In this document: positions 33,884 through 43,329 of the stretch, in pieces | How positions within the stretch are numbered: position 1 is the stretch's first letter | Layout of the letters: every line of letters begins with the position of its first letter | From: an uncultured Chloroflexota bacterium | GTDB taxonomy: Bacteria; Chloroflexota; Anaerolineae; Aggregatilineales; Phototrophicaceae | Assembly: GCA_937974245.1 (NCBI GenBank) | Contig: CALJKV010000081.1 | Coordinates: 1-64,000, forward strand | Length of the DNA stretch: 64,000 bases | Direction: 5' to 3' | The notes under the pieces: model-generated | The model's input: only the letters and a program-made list of their open reading frames with translations | Told to the model about the DNA's origin: nothing | The model's database searches: none | Position numbers and translations under genes: made by a program

Positions 33884-35068
33884 ATGCGTGAAGCAGTTAT
33901 TGTAGGCGCAGTACGCACTGCTGTCGGTAAATCCAAACGGGGTGTCACCAGCACGGCACGCTCCGATGACATGGCGGCGCTCGTCATCAAAACACTCATG
34001 GAACAGACTGACGGCAAGCTCGACCCAATGGAAATTGACGATGTGATTATTGGCTGTGCGATGCCGGAAGGCTCTCAGGGGTTGAATTTCGCCCGCGTGA
34101 TTTCGCTCCGGGCAGGTCTGCCGGTTGAAATACCAGGCATGACCGTGAACCGTTTTTGCTCCAGCGGTCTTCAAACCATCGCCATCGCCGCCGAGCGCAT
34201 TATCGCCAATGGCGCCGATGTCGTGATTGCCGGCGGCACGGAAACCATGTCACTCGTCCCGATGACCGGCTTTCGTATCAGTCCCAACCCGTACATGGCA
34301 GCCAACGACCCAAATGTTTATATGAGCATGGGGCATACTGCCGAGCGGGTCGCTGATGAATTTGGTGTTTCCCGCGAAGACATGGATGAGTTCGCCTATA
34401 ACAGCCACATGAAAGCCGCCCGCGCTACCGACGCCGGATATTTCGCGCAGGAAATCGTTCCCTTCCCCATTGAAGAAACCGTCGTTGGTGAAGACGGCCA
34501 TCCTAAGACCATCACAACTCTCCTGACCGACGATGAACACCTGCGCCGTGATACCACCATTGAGGGTCTGGCCGGTCTCAAGCCGGTGTTTCGCCAGGGC
34601 GGGCGTGTCACAGCGGGCAATTCCAGCCCACTCAGTGACGGCGCTGCCGGTGTCATTGTGATGGAAGCGGGCAAAGCCGCTCAACTAGGGCTGAAACCGC
34701 TGGCGAAGTTCGTCGCGTTCAATGTCGCCGGGGTGCGCCCGGAAATCATGGGGGTTGGCCCGATCAACGCCATACCCAGGGTACTCAAGCGCACTGGCAT
34801 GAGATTAGATGATATGGACATCATTGAACTCAACGAAGCCTTCGCCGCACAATCCCTTGCAGTCATCCGCCACCTGGATATGAACACGGAAAAAATCAAC
34901 GTCAACGGTGGCGCGATTGCCCTCGGCCACCCGCTGGGCTGCACCGGGGCGAAGCTCACCGTGCAGATCATCAACGAGATGAAGCGCCGCAACAGCAAAT
35001 ACGGCATGGTGACAATGTGCATCGGCGGCGGCATGGGTGCAGCCGGCATTTTCGAGAATGTGAACTAA
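33884..35068 (+). CDS. Acetyl-CoA acetyltransferase / 3-ketoacyl-CoA thiolase
   Basis: 394 residues from ATG 33884 (MREAVIVGAVRT) with AAAAGGAG upstream; an in-frame GTG at 33863 has no ribosome site. Condenses or cleaves acyl-CoA at the thiolase step. Catalytic Cys lies in NRFCSSGLQT; the C-terminal motifs ELNEAFAAQSLAV, NVNGGAIALGHPLGCTGAK with the His, and CIGGGMG with the second Cys are complete. Substrate chain length cannot be read from sequence. Divergent from mraZ, with 243 bases between start codons. Confidence 0.95.
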   Translation: MREAVIVGAVRTAVGKSKRGVTSTARSDDMAALVIKTLMEQTDGKLDPMEIDDVIIGCAMPEGSQGLNFARVISLRAGLPVEIPGMTVNRFCSSGLQTIAIAAERIIANGADVVIAGGTETMSLVPMTGFRISPNPYMAANDPNVYMSMGHTAERVADEFGVSREDMDEFAYNSHMKAARATDAGYFAQEIVPFPIEETVVGEDGHPKTITTLLTDDEHLRRDTTIEGLAGLKPVFRQGGRVTAGNSSPLSDGAAGVIVMEAGKAAQLGLKPLAKFVAFNVAGVRPEIMGVGPINAIPRVLKRTGMRLDDMDIIELNEAFAAQSLAVIRHLDMNTEKINVNGGAIALGHPLGCTGAKLTVQIINEMKRRNSKYGMVTMCIGGGMGAAGIFENVN

Positions 35069-35085
35069 CCACCCCCGACTACAAC

Positions 35086-35130
35086 AAAAAAACAGACACA
35101 TGAGCCAGCCCAGTTCATGTGTCTTTGTTT
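35086..35130. terminator. Bidirectional rho-independent terminator
   Basis: A perfect ten-base stem, AGACACATGA (35094-35103) with TCATGTGTCT (35115-35124), has an A7 tract on the left and TTGTTT on the right. It serves the thiolase from the left and bioY from the right; the minus-strand U-tract is the stronger. Confidence 0.9.
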
Positions 35131-35149
35131 GGTGCGCGAAACGTTGAAT

Positions 35150-35722
35150 CTAACGTTTCCGCAGCAGCGCCCTTCCGCCTTCAGTTAAAGCCGCTGCGAT
35201 GAGTGCCTTCGCCAGGTCAAACAGCAGGAACGGCGCAGCCCCTGCTCCCCAGGCCGCCGCCCATGTCATGCCGTCAGTAAAATGGGCATCACCATACAAC
35301 TTCAGCCAGATCACTCCCAGCGCATAGAGTACGGCTATACCGGTTACGCCCGAAAGCCATCGCTGCCAGACTCGTACACCGCCCCGCTCCACCAGGAAAC
35401 CAGCTACAAAGGCTGCACCTATGAACCCGATCAGAAATCCCCCGGTTGGCCCGGCGAGGGCGGCAGTTCCCAGCCCGCGTGCATCATAGGGCAGGCCGGC
35501 GGCAATCAACGCAACGTATAACGCTATACTCATAGCCCCGTCGCGTGCGCCCAGCACCATCCCCGCCAGCAGCACGGCCAGCGGTTGCAGCGTGAATGGC
35601 ACCGGCCCGCCGATTTCGATAGTCACACGAGCGGCAAGAATTGTAACAATCGTGAAAACGCTTATCCCCGCCAGGCGGTACGGCAGCGCCAGGGTACGGG
35701 TTTGTGGCAACATGCGAAGCAT
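35150..35722 (-). CDS. bioY: Biotin transporter substrate-binding subunit BioY
   Basis: 190 residues from ATG 35722 with AAAGGA upstream; the frame extends further but without a ribosome site. S-component of an ECF-type biotin importer. Six hydrophobic segments and BioY motifs: TIEIGGPVPFTLQPLAVLLA, GARDGAMSIALYVALIAAGL and the GPTGGFLIGF loop that contacts biotin. No ecfA/T genes or biotin genes are nearby, so it may act alone or share an energizing module. Transcription ends at the shared terminator. Confidence 0.93.
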   Translation of the reverse strand: MLRMLPQTRTLALPYRLAGISVFTIVTILAARVTIEIGGPVPFTLQPLAVLLAGMVLGARDGAMSIALYVALIAAGLPYDARGLGTAALAGPTGGFLIGFIGAAFVAGFLVERGGVRVWQRWLSGVTGIAVLYALGVIWLKLYGDAHFTDGMTWAAAWGAGAAPFLLFDLAKALIAAALTEGGRALLRKR

Positions 35723-35811
35723 AGTCAATCCTTTCTGTGTGCGGTGGTTAACGGACACATCTGATTGGGGGATGTGCCGGCCAACTCCCGACGTAAATCT
35801 AGTTTGGTGCA

Positions 35812-36972
35812 TTATAAAGATGTTTCCATTTCCCTGGGGGGGTAAATCTGAACATAATATTCCTGCCCGAACAAGTCCTGTAACATCGCTTCCGGGAACA
35901 TATCCGGCGTGATGGGATACTGGGTGCGGTGACGAGAGATTGCCGAAATCTTTTGAAAAATATAATCACGGACATCAATGACATGCGTTGCCAGGCCAAA
36001 GGTATCCGCTGTGGGCTGCCCCTGATAAGCGGTGCCAAATACCGCTCCGCCGCCGCGCCCGGCAAAATTCGCCGGCTTGCCGGGCGATAACACCAGGCAT
36101 GTGACGGCACTCCTGGCGATGACGTGCGCTTTACGGGTATGATGATGCGCGATCCCCAGTTCGCCGAAAAAATCACCGACCGTCAACACGTTGAGATCCT
36201 TCAGCGTACCATCGGACTCCTCGAATTTGACATCCGTCGTGCCGGATAAAATCACGTACAGGTCATTGGCCGCTTCCCCCTGTTCAATGATACAAAAACC
36301 GGGAGGATACCAACGTACATTCACAAAATCATTAGTGTAATTAAGCATCGTGGACTCTTCAGCGAAAAGTGAAAGCCCATGCACAAAATCCAGCGTGCCA
36401 TGAAAACGATCTTCTCTGGAAACCAGCCACTTTGCCAGTTGGTCGAGCAAAAGCAAGCGGCGTTCAGGAAAATAAGCATAATACAGGCGTGCTGCCTGAT
36501 AGACATCCTGAGATTGACCAAAAGCATCAGCAGCCGCTTCATAGAAGGCCTGGGTAGTGGCTTCGGCTATGGCAATGTGGTCTGGATGCCCGTATGCGCC
36601 ATCCAGGCCGAAGGTGATAACAATATGGGGGCGATATTGACGAATGATTTTGACAATATCGTTGACTAGGTGTTGCCTGTCAACCTGGTCAAGTGCGCCA
36701 TCCATATAATCCCAGCACTCGACATGCTTTACACCCAGGCACTCACAGGAGTACTTGAGTTCTTGTTCACGCATGGCACCCAACGTATAGCGAGTGGCAA
36801 CGCGCGTATCGTTGATTTGTCCTGCCTGACCTTTGGTTGCGGAAATAACCATTGTCTCCGCCCCCTCGGCGCTGTATTTTGCCAACGTTCCACCAGAACA
36901 ATAACACTCATCATCAGGATGAGCGTAGACAGCCAGTATCCGCTGCTCACTGATTGCTGGTAGCGATTTCAT
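35812..36972 (-). CDS. PIG-L/LmbE deacetylase with inserted cyclic-nucleotide-binding domain
   Basis: 386 residues, ATG 36972 with GAGGGAGC. Residues 10-180 form the PIG-L deacetylase core, with the zinc motif AHPDDE (17-22) and the GAYGHPDH loop (125-132). Residues about 205-295 are a cNMP-binding domain: YPPGFCIIEQGEAANDLYVI, and the phosphate cassette GELGI...TRKAHVIA with Arg280 and Ala282. The PIG-L C-terminal helices then resume (HVIDVRDYIFQKISAISRHR, LFGQEYYV), so the domain is nested rather than appended. PIG-L enzymes remove acetyl from GlcNAc-type substrates, including thiol-cofactor precursors. Substrate here is unknown. Confidence 0.85.
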   Translation of the reverse strand: MKSLPAISEQRILAVYAHPDDECYCSGGTLAKYSAEGAETMVISATKGQAGQINDTRVATRYTLGAMREQELKYSCECLGVKHVECWDYMDGALDQVDRQHLVNDIVKIIRQYRPHIVITFGLDGAYGHPDHIAIAEATTQAFYEAAADAFGQSQDVYQAARLYYAYFPERRLLLLDQLAKWLVSREDRFHGTLDFVHGLSLFAEESTMLNYTNDFVNVRWYPPGFCIIEQGEAANDLYVILSGTTDVKFEESDGTLKDLNVLTVGDFFGELGIAHHHTRKAHVIARSAVTCLVLSPGKPANFAGRGGGAVFGTAYQGQPTADTFGLATHVIDVRDYIFQKISAISRHRTQYPITPDMFPEAMLQDLFGQEYYVQIYPPREMETSL

Positions 36973-37144
36973 ATGCTCCCTCTCAGTATGATAACCCTAC
37001 GCAATATTGTGGACATCTATTTTATTTGAAACGCATAACATATAGTATAACAGGAAATCTGATATTTGTGCGCGTGTAACAGCCTGTAGATACGGCAGCA
37101 ACCGGTCTCCTGAGAGCTGCTTTCAGCAATTCACCCGCATACTG

Positions 37145-37150
37145 TATAAT
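37145..37150 (+). promoter_or_regulatory. Possible -10 box of xseAB
   Basis: TATAAT, 33 bases before the GTG start; no clear -35. The gap of about 210 bases is divergent to the PIG-L gene. Confidence 0.4.
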
Positions 37151-37182
37151 GAGCGCAGCATTTAACAAGAGGTCAAGCTACT

Positions 37183-38412
37183 GTGCTAGACACCTACACG
37201 ATTACCGCCCTCACAACCTATATCCGGGAACTGTTCGAAGTGGATTTTCGCCTGCAAGATGTGTGGGTCGAAGGGGAAATCTCGAATCTCCGTCAGGCTG
37301 CCTCCGGTCACTGGTACTTCACCCTTAAAGACAGTCAGGCACAGCTGAAATGTGTTATGTGGCGCTCCAGTGCTGAGCAGCAGATCATCGTCCCGCGTGA
37401 CGGCGACGCGGTGCTGGCACATGGCCGGGTCAGCGTCTACGAAGCGCAAGGCGCATACCAACTCTATGCCGATCAGATTCGCCCGGTGGGTTCAGGCAAT
37501 CTCTACCAGCAATTTGAACAGCTCAAGGCCAGGCTGGATGCAGAAGGCCTGTTTGATAGCGACCGCAAACGCCCGATTCCGGCATTCCCCCGGCAGATTG
37601 GCGTCGTTACATCGGCTGGCGCGGCAGCTTTCCAGGACATTCAGAATGTATTGCGGCGGCGTTTCCCCCTCGCAGAGGTGATTCTCAGCCCGACACTGGT
37701 ACAGGGCGCAGACGCTCCGCCGCAGATTGTGGCCGCTATCGAACGCCTCAACCAATACACTGACGTAGACGTGATTCTCATCTGTCGCGGTGGCGGCAGC
37801 ATTGAGGACCTGTGGGCATTCAACGATGAGGGAGTCGCCCGCGCCGTGGCCGCCAGCAGGATTCCCACTATCAGTGGTGTGGGTCACGAAATAGATTTCA
37901 CGATTGTGGATTTTGTCTCGGATGTCCGCGCTCCCACCCCGTCGGCGGCAGCGGAAGTGGCTACACCCAACCTGGATGACCTGCGTCTGGCCGTGCGCGA
38001 CCTGAACACCTATCTGGCGACTCTGATAAGAGACGCACTCGACAACGTGGAAAGTAGCTTAAAACTGAGCCAGCGGGAGTTGGAACACGTTTCTCCCGCG
38101 AATACCATTCGTGGACAACGCCAACGCATTGATGATTGGCAGGTTCGCCTGGATAATCACCAGAAAACGATGATTACCCTGTGGCGAGAACGCCTGTCGA
38201 GCCGGACAGCCGCCCTGCACGCTGCCAGCCCACAGTCTATCCTGGCGCGGGGGTATGCCATTGTGTCCCGCAGTGACGACAAAACCCGCATCCCAGCTGC
38301 CAAAGGCGTCAAACCTGGCGAGGGCATCACCATTCAATTCCACGACGACGAACTGAAAGCGCGAGTAGAGGACAAGGATTCACATGAGCGATATAAGCGT
38401 ACTCTCTTTTGA
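37183..38412 (+). CDS. xseA: Exodeoxyribonuclease VII large subunit
   Basis: 409 residues from GTG 37183 with AAGAGG upstream. Catalytic subunit of a single-strand-specific exonuclease. The N-terminal OB-fold carries VEGEISNLRQAASGHWYFTL and the nuclease domain VTSAGAAAFQDI, ICRGGGSIEDLWAFND and GVGHEIDFTIVDFVSDVRAP. The C-terminal coiled coil is a little shorter than in E. coli. Overlaps xseB by 29 bases. Confidence 0.97.
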   Translation: MLDTYTITALTTYIRELFEVDFRLQDVWVEGEISNLRQAASGHWYFTLKDSQAQLKCVMWRSSAEQQIIVPRDGDAVLAHGRVSVYEAQGAYQLYADQIRPVGSGNLYQQFEQLKARLDAEGLFDSDRKRPIPAFPRQIGVVTSAGAAAFQDIQNVLRRRFPLAEVILSPTLVQGADAPPQIVAAIERLNQYTDVDVILICRGGGSIEDLWAFNDEGVARAVAASRIPTISGVGHEIDFTIVDFVSDVRAPTPSAAAEVATPNLDDLRLAVRDLNTYLATLIRDALDNVESSLKLSQRELEHVSPANTIRGQRQRIDDWQVRLDNHQKTMITLWRERLSSRTAALHAASPQSILARGYAIVSRSDDKTRIPAAKGVKPGEGITIQFHDDELKARVEDKDSHERYKRTLF

Positions 38413-38599
38413 ATCGGCCTTCGCCGAACTTGAACAGATTATCAGCAAGCTGGAACTGGGCGATCTGCCGCTCGAAGAATCGGTAATCCTGTTTGAACGT
38501 GGACGCCACCTTACCGAACACTGTCAGAAGCTGCTGGATAAAGCCGAACTGCGCGTCAATCAACTGGCGAGTGACGGACGAACCAATCCCCTCACCTAA
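38384..38599 (+). CDS. xseB: Exodeoxyribonuclease VII small subunit
   Basis: 71 residues, ATG 38384 inside the end of xseA, with AAGGA upstream. The helical hairpin SFESAFAELEQIISKLELGD, LPLEESVILFERG and the C-terminal CQKLLDKAELRV are the family hallmarks. Assembles around XseA. Ends 14 bases before the convergent kinase gene. Confidence 0.95.
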   Translation: MSDISVLSFESAFAELEQIISKLELGDLPLEESVILFERGRHLTEHCQKLLDKAELRVNQLASDGRTNPLT

Positions 38600-38612
38600 A
38601 TCCTAACCCCCA

Positions 38613-39716
38613 TTATGGCTTTTCAGCCAGCGGAATCGCCACCGAAACGCAAGTGTATTCATCCGGTTTGCTGTCAATCACCAGTTCCCCGCCGTGTAAT
38701 TCCACAATACGGCGGGCGATAATCAGGCCAAACCCGATGCCTGGATACTCGTTCTGAATGCGCCCAAATTGCATATAGGCGCCAACCTGGGCGATTTGTT
38801 CCGGTTTCATTCCTCGGCCCTGATTCTGAATGGATAGTTTATACTTCTTTTCTTGCACAGTGGCAGCCACTTTAACCGGGGTACCGGGGTCCGAGAACTT
38901 AAAAGCGTTGTCAATCAACTCCTCTACAATTTTTTTCAGATGCTCTTCGCGGATAGCCACCCGCTCCTGGTCGTGAATATCAAGCTGCACATCTGCTTCC
39001 CGTTGGGCAATCTGCGCCCGATGCAGGACTTCATTTTCAATCACCACCCTGGCATCGTCTATCACATACCCGCGCATCTTGGCGACCTGAGCCGGGTCGG
39101 TCAAGGTGATTTTTAACTGAGCATATGTCAGGTATTTTTCGATAAGACGGTACAATCGTGTTGCCGCATCATGGATATACTGCGCCATTTCCTGAATTTC
39201 CGAGGCACTCATTGAGTCGCTATCGGTGACGAGCATATCGGAAAACCCCAGAATCCCGGTCAACGGGGTTCGCAATTCATGAGGGACCGATGTGATGATA
39301 TTTTCCCGCAGGTCATCCAGACTCTTTTCGGCAATATGCGCATATGCCCGCTGCTTTTTCAACTGTGCTCGGATCACCGCCATGAGGTTATTAACCTCAA
39401 ACGGCTTGGTGACAAACGCATTCGCACCCATACCTTGCGCCTGACGATTAGAATACCGATCAGTTTTGGCGGTCAGAAAAATAAATGGGATTGTCGCTGT
39501 GATCGGGTCGTCCTGAAGCTCATCAAGCACCCCATAACCATCTAATTCCGGCATCATGATGTCACAGATAATCAGGTCTGGCAGGTAACGACGGGCAACA
39601 TCCACCCCAATACGCCCATTCTCTGCCTCATGAACCTCAAATCCTTCATAGCTCAACATTTCTACCACGTCTTTACGTAGGGATGCATTATCTTCGACAA
39701 TCAGAATCTTTTTCAT
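38613..39716 (-). CDS. Response-regulator/histidine-kinase hybrid (REC-HisKA-HATPase)
   Basis: 367 residues from ATG 39716, AGGTG upstream. The receiver domain comes first (1-125): VEDN (8-10), phospho-acceptor Asp52 in ICDIMMPELDG, and Lys104 in FVTKPFE. It is followed by a HisKA helix with His146 (SVPHELRTPLTG) and a HATPase with DNAFKF and IGFGLIIARRIVELHGG. The order is the reverse of usual hybrid kinases, so it is a receiver that may control a kinase output. No DNA-binding domain. Starts 14 bases after the large sensor kinase, its probable partner. Confidence 0.9.
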   Translation of the reverse strand: MKKILIVEDNASLRKDVVEMLSYEGFEVHEAENGRIGVDVARRYLPDLIICDIMMPELDGYGVLDELQDDPITATIPFIFLTAKTDRYSNRQAQGMGANAFVTKPFEVNNLMAVIRAQLKKQRAYAHIAEKSLDDLRENIITSVPHELRTPLTGILGFSDMLVTDSDSMSASEIQEMAQYIHDAATRLYRLIEKYLTYAQLKITLTDPAQVAKMRGYVIDDARVVIENEVLHRAQIAQREADVQLDIHDQERVAIREEHLKKIVEELIDNAFKFSDPGTPVKVAATVQEKKYKLSIQNQGRGMKPEQIAQVGAYMQFGRIQNEYPGIGFGLIIARRIVELHGGELVIDSKPDEYTCVSVAIPLAEKP

Positions 39717-39730
39717 ACTCACCTGCTCAA

Positions 39731-42700
39731 TTAACCTGCAAGAAATTTACACGGTAACGTAATAATGAAGCTGGTCCCAACATTCACCTGGCTGCTCACC
39801 TTCACGCTGCCGCCGTAAAAGTCAACGATTTTCTTTACAATAACCAGCCCCAAGCCTGCCCCCTGGTTGGTGGGGGCATTACTGCCGCGATAAAAGACTT
39901 CAAATAGCCGCTCCTGGTCAGCTTCCGGTATCCCGATCCCCTGATCCTGAACCGTCAGCGTCGCCCGGTTTTTGACTTGCTCTAGCGTTAGATTCACCGA
40001 ACTCCCTGGCACAGAGAATTTCACGGCATTTTCCAACAGCTTGTTGACGATATGTCGCAGCGAATTTACATCCATTTTGAGGATAACGTCATGATCTGGA
40101 TGTGAGAAAGTAATGTTATGCGAGTCATGTGTTACCGCTTCGATATCCTGTATAGTTTGCTCGCAAATCCGCACAGCATTTGCCGTGACATCGTCCCCAT
40201 CAGGCTGCTGATACGGTACCGATTGGTTCAGAATACTCATGTTATCAATCAGATGAACCATATTGTGAATCTGATCTTCAATCTGTCCCAGACGTTTATC
40301 GCGCTGCTCAACCGCCATCCGATCATAATAATTTCTAAGCAGTTCCGCCGATGTCATCATTACCGCCAGCGGAGTCCGAAACTCATGCGATGCCCGTGCC
40401 ATGAAAGACGCACGCAGTTCATGAAATTCCCGCTCACGTTGAACCGCCTCAAGTAGGCGATATTCATCTTGCTTGCGGCGGGTGATATTGTGCATCACGC
40501 ACACGACACCACCGACCTGCCCTTCACTCGCCAGCAGCGGCGAAAGCGCGATTTCAAGATCAACGGAGGTCTCACCCGGTACATGGGCAACAATCTCCTG
40601 TTCTCGCGGCTGGTTATAGGCAATCACATCAGCCAATGCTTGTTCCAGATCAGCGGCACTTTCCGGTACAATTAAGTCCTTTAACAACACTTCATCGTCC
40701 CCGGCTTCCTTGACTTTGAAAAGTTGGCGAAAAGCGGTGTTACTACGTTCAATTCGGCCATCCAGTCCGATCAGGATAATCGCATCACTGGTATACTCAA
40801 AGATGGCCTCAATCTGCTCCGTCGTTTCGCGCAATTGCCGGGTACGTTCCTCAACATGAATTTCCAGCGTTTTCGTATGCTGCGCATTTTCAAGCGCCAT
40901 AGCCGCCCGCTCGGCAAAGGCATTCAAAATAAGCAGGTCATTTTCTGTGAAGGCGTTTAGTTCTTCACTTTGCATATCCAGAGCACCCATGACCTCTTTG
41001 CGGCTGTTAAACAGCGGTATCACGAGTTCGGAAAGGGTACGGGTATCATTCAGTAGATAACGGGGATGCTGGCGGACATCTGGCGCATAAACAGGCTGCC
41101 CAATCCGCATCGCATAGGGAACCAGTCCCTGGCCCGTCAACTTGAGCGGTATACTGATATTAATCCGATAAGTGCCCGCACGCGCCAGCCGAATAATATT
41201 ACCGGTGTCTTGCTCAGCAAGCAGCACACCACAGTCCAATTGACCAAACTCATTGACAACCGTCTGCACGATTTCATGTCCCAGGACGGTAATATCGGTT
41301 TTGTTCAACGATGCAAATAGGAACGCGGTTGCCCGATTCATTGTTTCAGCCTGCGCGTGTACTCGGGCGTTGCGTACCGCCATTGCCACCTGTGATGCAA
41401 AACTGAACAGTGCTTCGGCATCCTTATCATTAAACTGATTGGGTACTTCACTATCTACGTGCAGGAAGCCGATGACCTCACCCCAGGCAAGAATGGGGGC
41501 CGTCAAGTTGGAGCGAATCCATGCTACCTCTGGCTTGTAAATCCAATCCGGCCATGCCCTGGTATCGGAGATCACCAACGCACGCTTGCTCTCCATAATC
41601 CGACGATAATTTGAAGGTATGTCCAGCGGAAACCGGAGTGATAATATCGCCTTCTCATCCTGGCCGCGTTGTTGGTAGCCCCGGCACCGGACTATCCGCA
41701 CTTCCTGGCTTTCGATCAAAGCAACCGAGGAAGTGGTATGCGGCACCACACGCGCCGCCTGAATCAAAATCTGATCAAGCACCGCGTTCAAATCTAGCGT
41801 GCTGTTCAATACTATTGCCGTATCGCGCAAGGCCTCAGCCAGATGCCGTTGCCGTATCTCATCAGCTTCCACTTGTTTGCGCTCGGTAATATCGCGGAGA
41901 ATACTCTGGACGTACAATGGCTCGCCGTTCTCGTCGCGCACGATTTCCACATTCACTTCAACACTCAAGAGATGACCGTCTTTGTGGCGAAAAATACGCT
42001 CATAGGGCCGGATATGCTCACCTGCCAGCAATTTCTCGGTGACATGCCGGTAAGCTGCAATCTCTTCCGGGGCAATCATGGCAGACATAGGCAAGTTTCG
42101 TAGTTCGTCGGCGTCATAGCCGAACAACTCGATAGCGCGTTGATTACTCGCGATATAATTTCCCTGGGTATCAGCAACAAAAATCGCATCATTCAATTGT
42201 TCAAAAAGCGCTTCATACCGGCGCTGGTCGTATGCTTTCTCACGAGCCATTTCCTGTTCACGCCGCTTTGTCGTCTTTAACCCGGTTATGTCCCGCAAAA
42301 CACCCCAGACGGCAGTGCCATCTTTATAGGGCAGATTGATAACATAGGCTTCGACATGGATTTCGTATCCATCTTTGTGGATAGCGACGAAATCAAACCT
42401 GGCTTCGCTTTCTTCGCCAGTTGCAAACCTGGCAAGATAGTCGCTGACAAGCTGGCGACTTTCAATCCCCACAGCGCTCAATATATCGAAGTCGGGACTA
42501 GAGATCTCGGTTTCGTCGTAACCAGACAAGTCCTTCAAAGCCGAATTTACAAATTCAAACTGCCCGTTAAAGTACAGCCCTGTGGCATCTTTTGAATTTC
42601 GTGCCATGCTTTCAAGAATTAAGCGGTAATCAAGCGGTAGTGTTATAAATGGAAGAACCTTTTTATGGATATCCTGTTCGTGGATGGGTTCGATTAGATA

Positions 42701-43009
42701 ATCGTCCCCGCCAATCTGATACAAATGGTCCAGGATCGCACGATCAAGCGTCTGAACCATCATGAAAATACGAGTGCCGTCAGCCGTTGTCTGGCGGATT
42801 CGCGCAACCATATCGTAAGCATCGCCGTCCGGCCAATCCGCAGCCAACAATACGACAGAAAACGTGTTTTTCTGGCATACAGCGATGACCGCCTCTGCCT
42901 GACTCGCTTCCACAATCGAGGCAATATGGAATGTAAGAATATCAACCAGGTGCTTTCTTATAGCGGCGTCAGGATGTGCAACAAGAATTTGCGGGGAACT
43001 CCGGGACAT
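39731..43009 (-). CDS. Multi-sensor histidine kinase (pseudo-REC, PAS, PAS, GAF, GAF, PAS, HK)
   Basis: 1,092 residues, ATG 43009. Order by eye: receiver-like domain (1-122), two PAS domains (about 135-245 and 262-380, each closing with a GVLRDIT or SILRDIT motif), two GAF domains (about 395-545 and 560-710), a coiled coil, a third PAS (about 730-850), HisKA with His875 (SHEFRTPLA), HATPase with N994 (LENAVKF), DQGIGIP and GAGLGLVIV. No membrane segment, so cytoplasmic. The receiver has Ala56 where the phospho-Asp should be and Glu for the conserved Lys (LIEP), so it is probably a pseudo-receiver. Domain edges are approximate. No ligand can be named. Confidence 0.88.
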   Translation of the reverse strand: MSRSSPQILVAHPDAAIRKHLVDILTFHIASIVEASQAEAVIAVCQKNTFSVVLLAADWPDGDAYDMVARIRQTTADGTRIFMMVQTLDRAILDHLYQIGGDDYLIEPIHEQDIHKKVLPFITLPLDYRLILESMARNSKDATGLYFNGQFEFVNSALKDLSGYDETEISSPDFDILSAVGIESRQLVSDYLARFATGEESEARFDFVAIHKDGYEIHVEAYVINLPYKDGTAVWGVLRDITGLKTTKRREQEMAREKAYDQRRYEALFEQLNDAIFVADTQGNYIASNQRAIELFGYDADELRNLPMSAMIAPEEIAAYRHVTEKLLAGEHIRPYERIFRHKDGHLLSVEVNVEIVRDENGEPLYVQSILRDITERKQVEADEIRQRHLAEALRDTAIVLNSTLDLNAVLDQILIQAARVVPHTTSSVALIESQEVRIVRCRGYQQRGQDEKAILSLRFPLDIPSNYRRIMESKRALVISDTRAWPDWIYKPEVAWIRSNLTAPILAWGEVIGFLHVDSEVPNQFNDKDAEALFSFASQVAMAVRNARVHAQAETMNRATAFLFASLNKTDITVLGHEIVQTVVNEFGQLDCGVLLAEQDTGNIIRLARAGTYRINISIPLKLTGQGLVPYAMRIGQPVYAPDVRQHPRYLLNDTRTLSELVIPLFNSRKEVMGALDMQSEELNAFTENDLLILNAFAERAAMALENAQHTKTLEIHVEERTRQLRETTEQIEAIFEYTSDAIILIGLDGRIERSNTAFRQLFKVKEAGDDEVLLKDLIVPESAADLEQALADVIAYNQPREQEIVAHVPGETSVDLEIALSPLLASEGQVGGVVCVMHNITRRKQDEYRLLEAVQREREFHELRASFMARASHEFRTPLAVMMTSAELLRNYYDRMAVEQRDKRLGQIEDQIHNMVHLIDNMSILNQSVPYQQPDGDDVTANAVRICEQTIQDIEAVTHDSHNITFSHPDHDVILKMDVNSLRHIVNKLLENAVKFSVPGSSVNLTLEQVKNRATLTVQDQGIGIPEADQERLFEVFYRGSNAPTNQGAGLGLVIVKKIVDFYGGSVKVSSQVNVGTSFIITLPCKFLAG

Positions 43010-43329
43010 TAGCGGCCTGAACTCTACTTACGCAAACAGACAGATTGAATCACTATACAAATTACCACAATTTGATCGAGACTAGTCCTTACGCAATTGC
43101 CTGGCAGGACAAGGGGCTTGATCCCCATGCTCAAACAGAATTTCTCTCTCAACCGCGAACTTCTAAGAGATTATAAAAAACGTCTCGAAAGACCGAACAC
43201 GACCCACATATACCTATTGTACCAGTATGTATCAATAGCAACAGCAAACATACCTTGTTCATACTCAACAAAGACAAAAAAAGAACCGAAGCGAACGCAT
43301 ACAGCCCCACAATCGGCCATCCGGTGCGG
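43010..43329. other. Intergenic region without a recognisable gene
   Basis: 320 bases between the sensor kinase start and the uppP stop, AT-richer than its neighbours. It should contain the kinase promoter and the uppP terminator. Short open frames here overlap uppP antisense and have no family signature. Confidence 0.6.
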
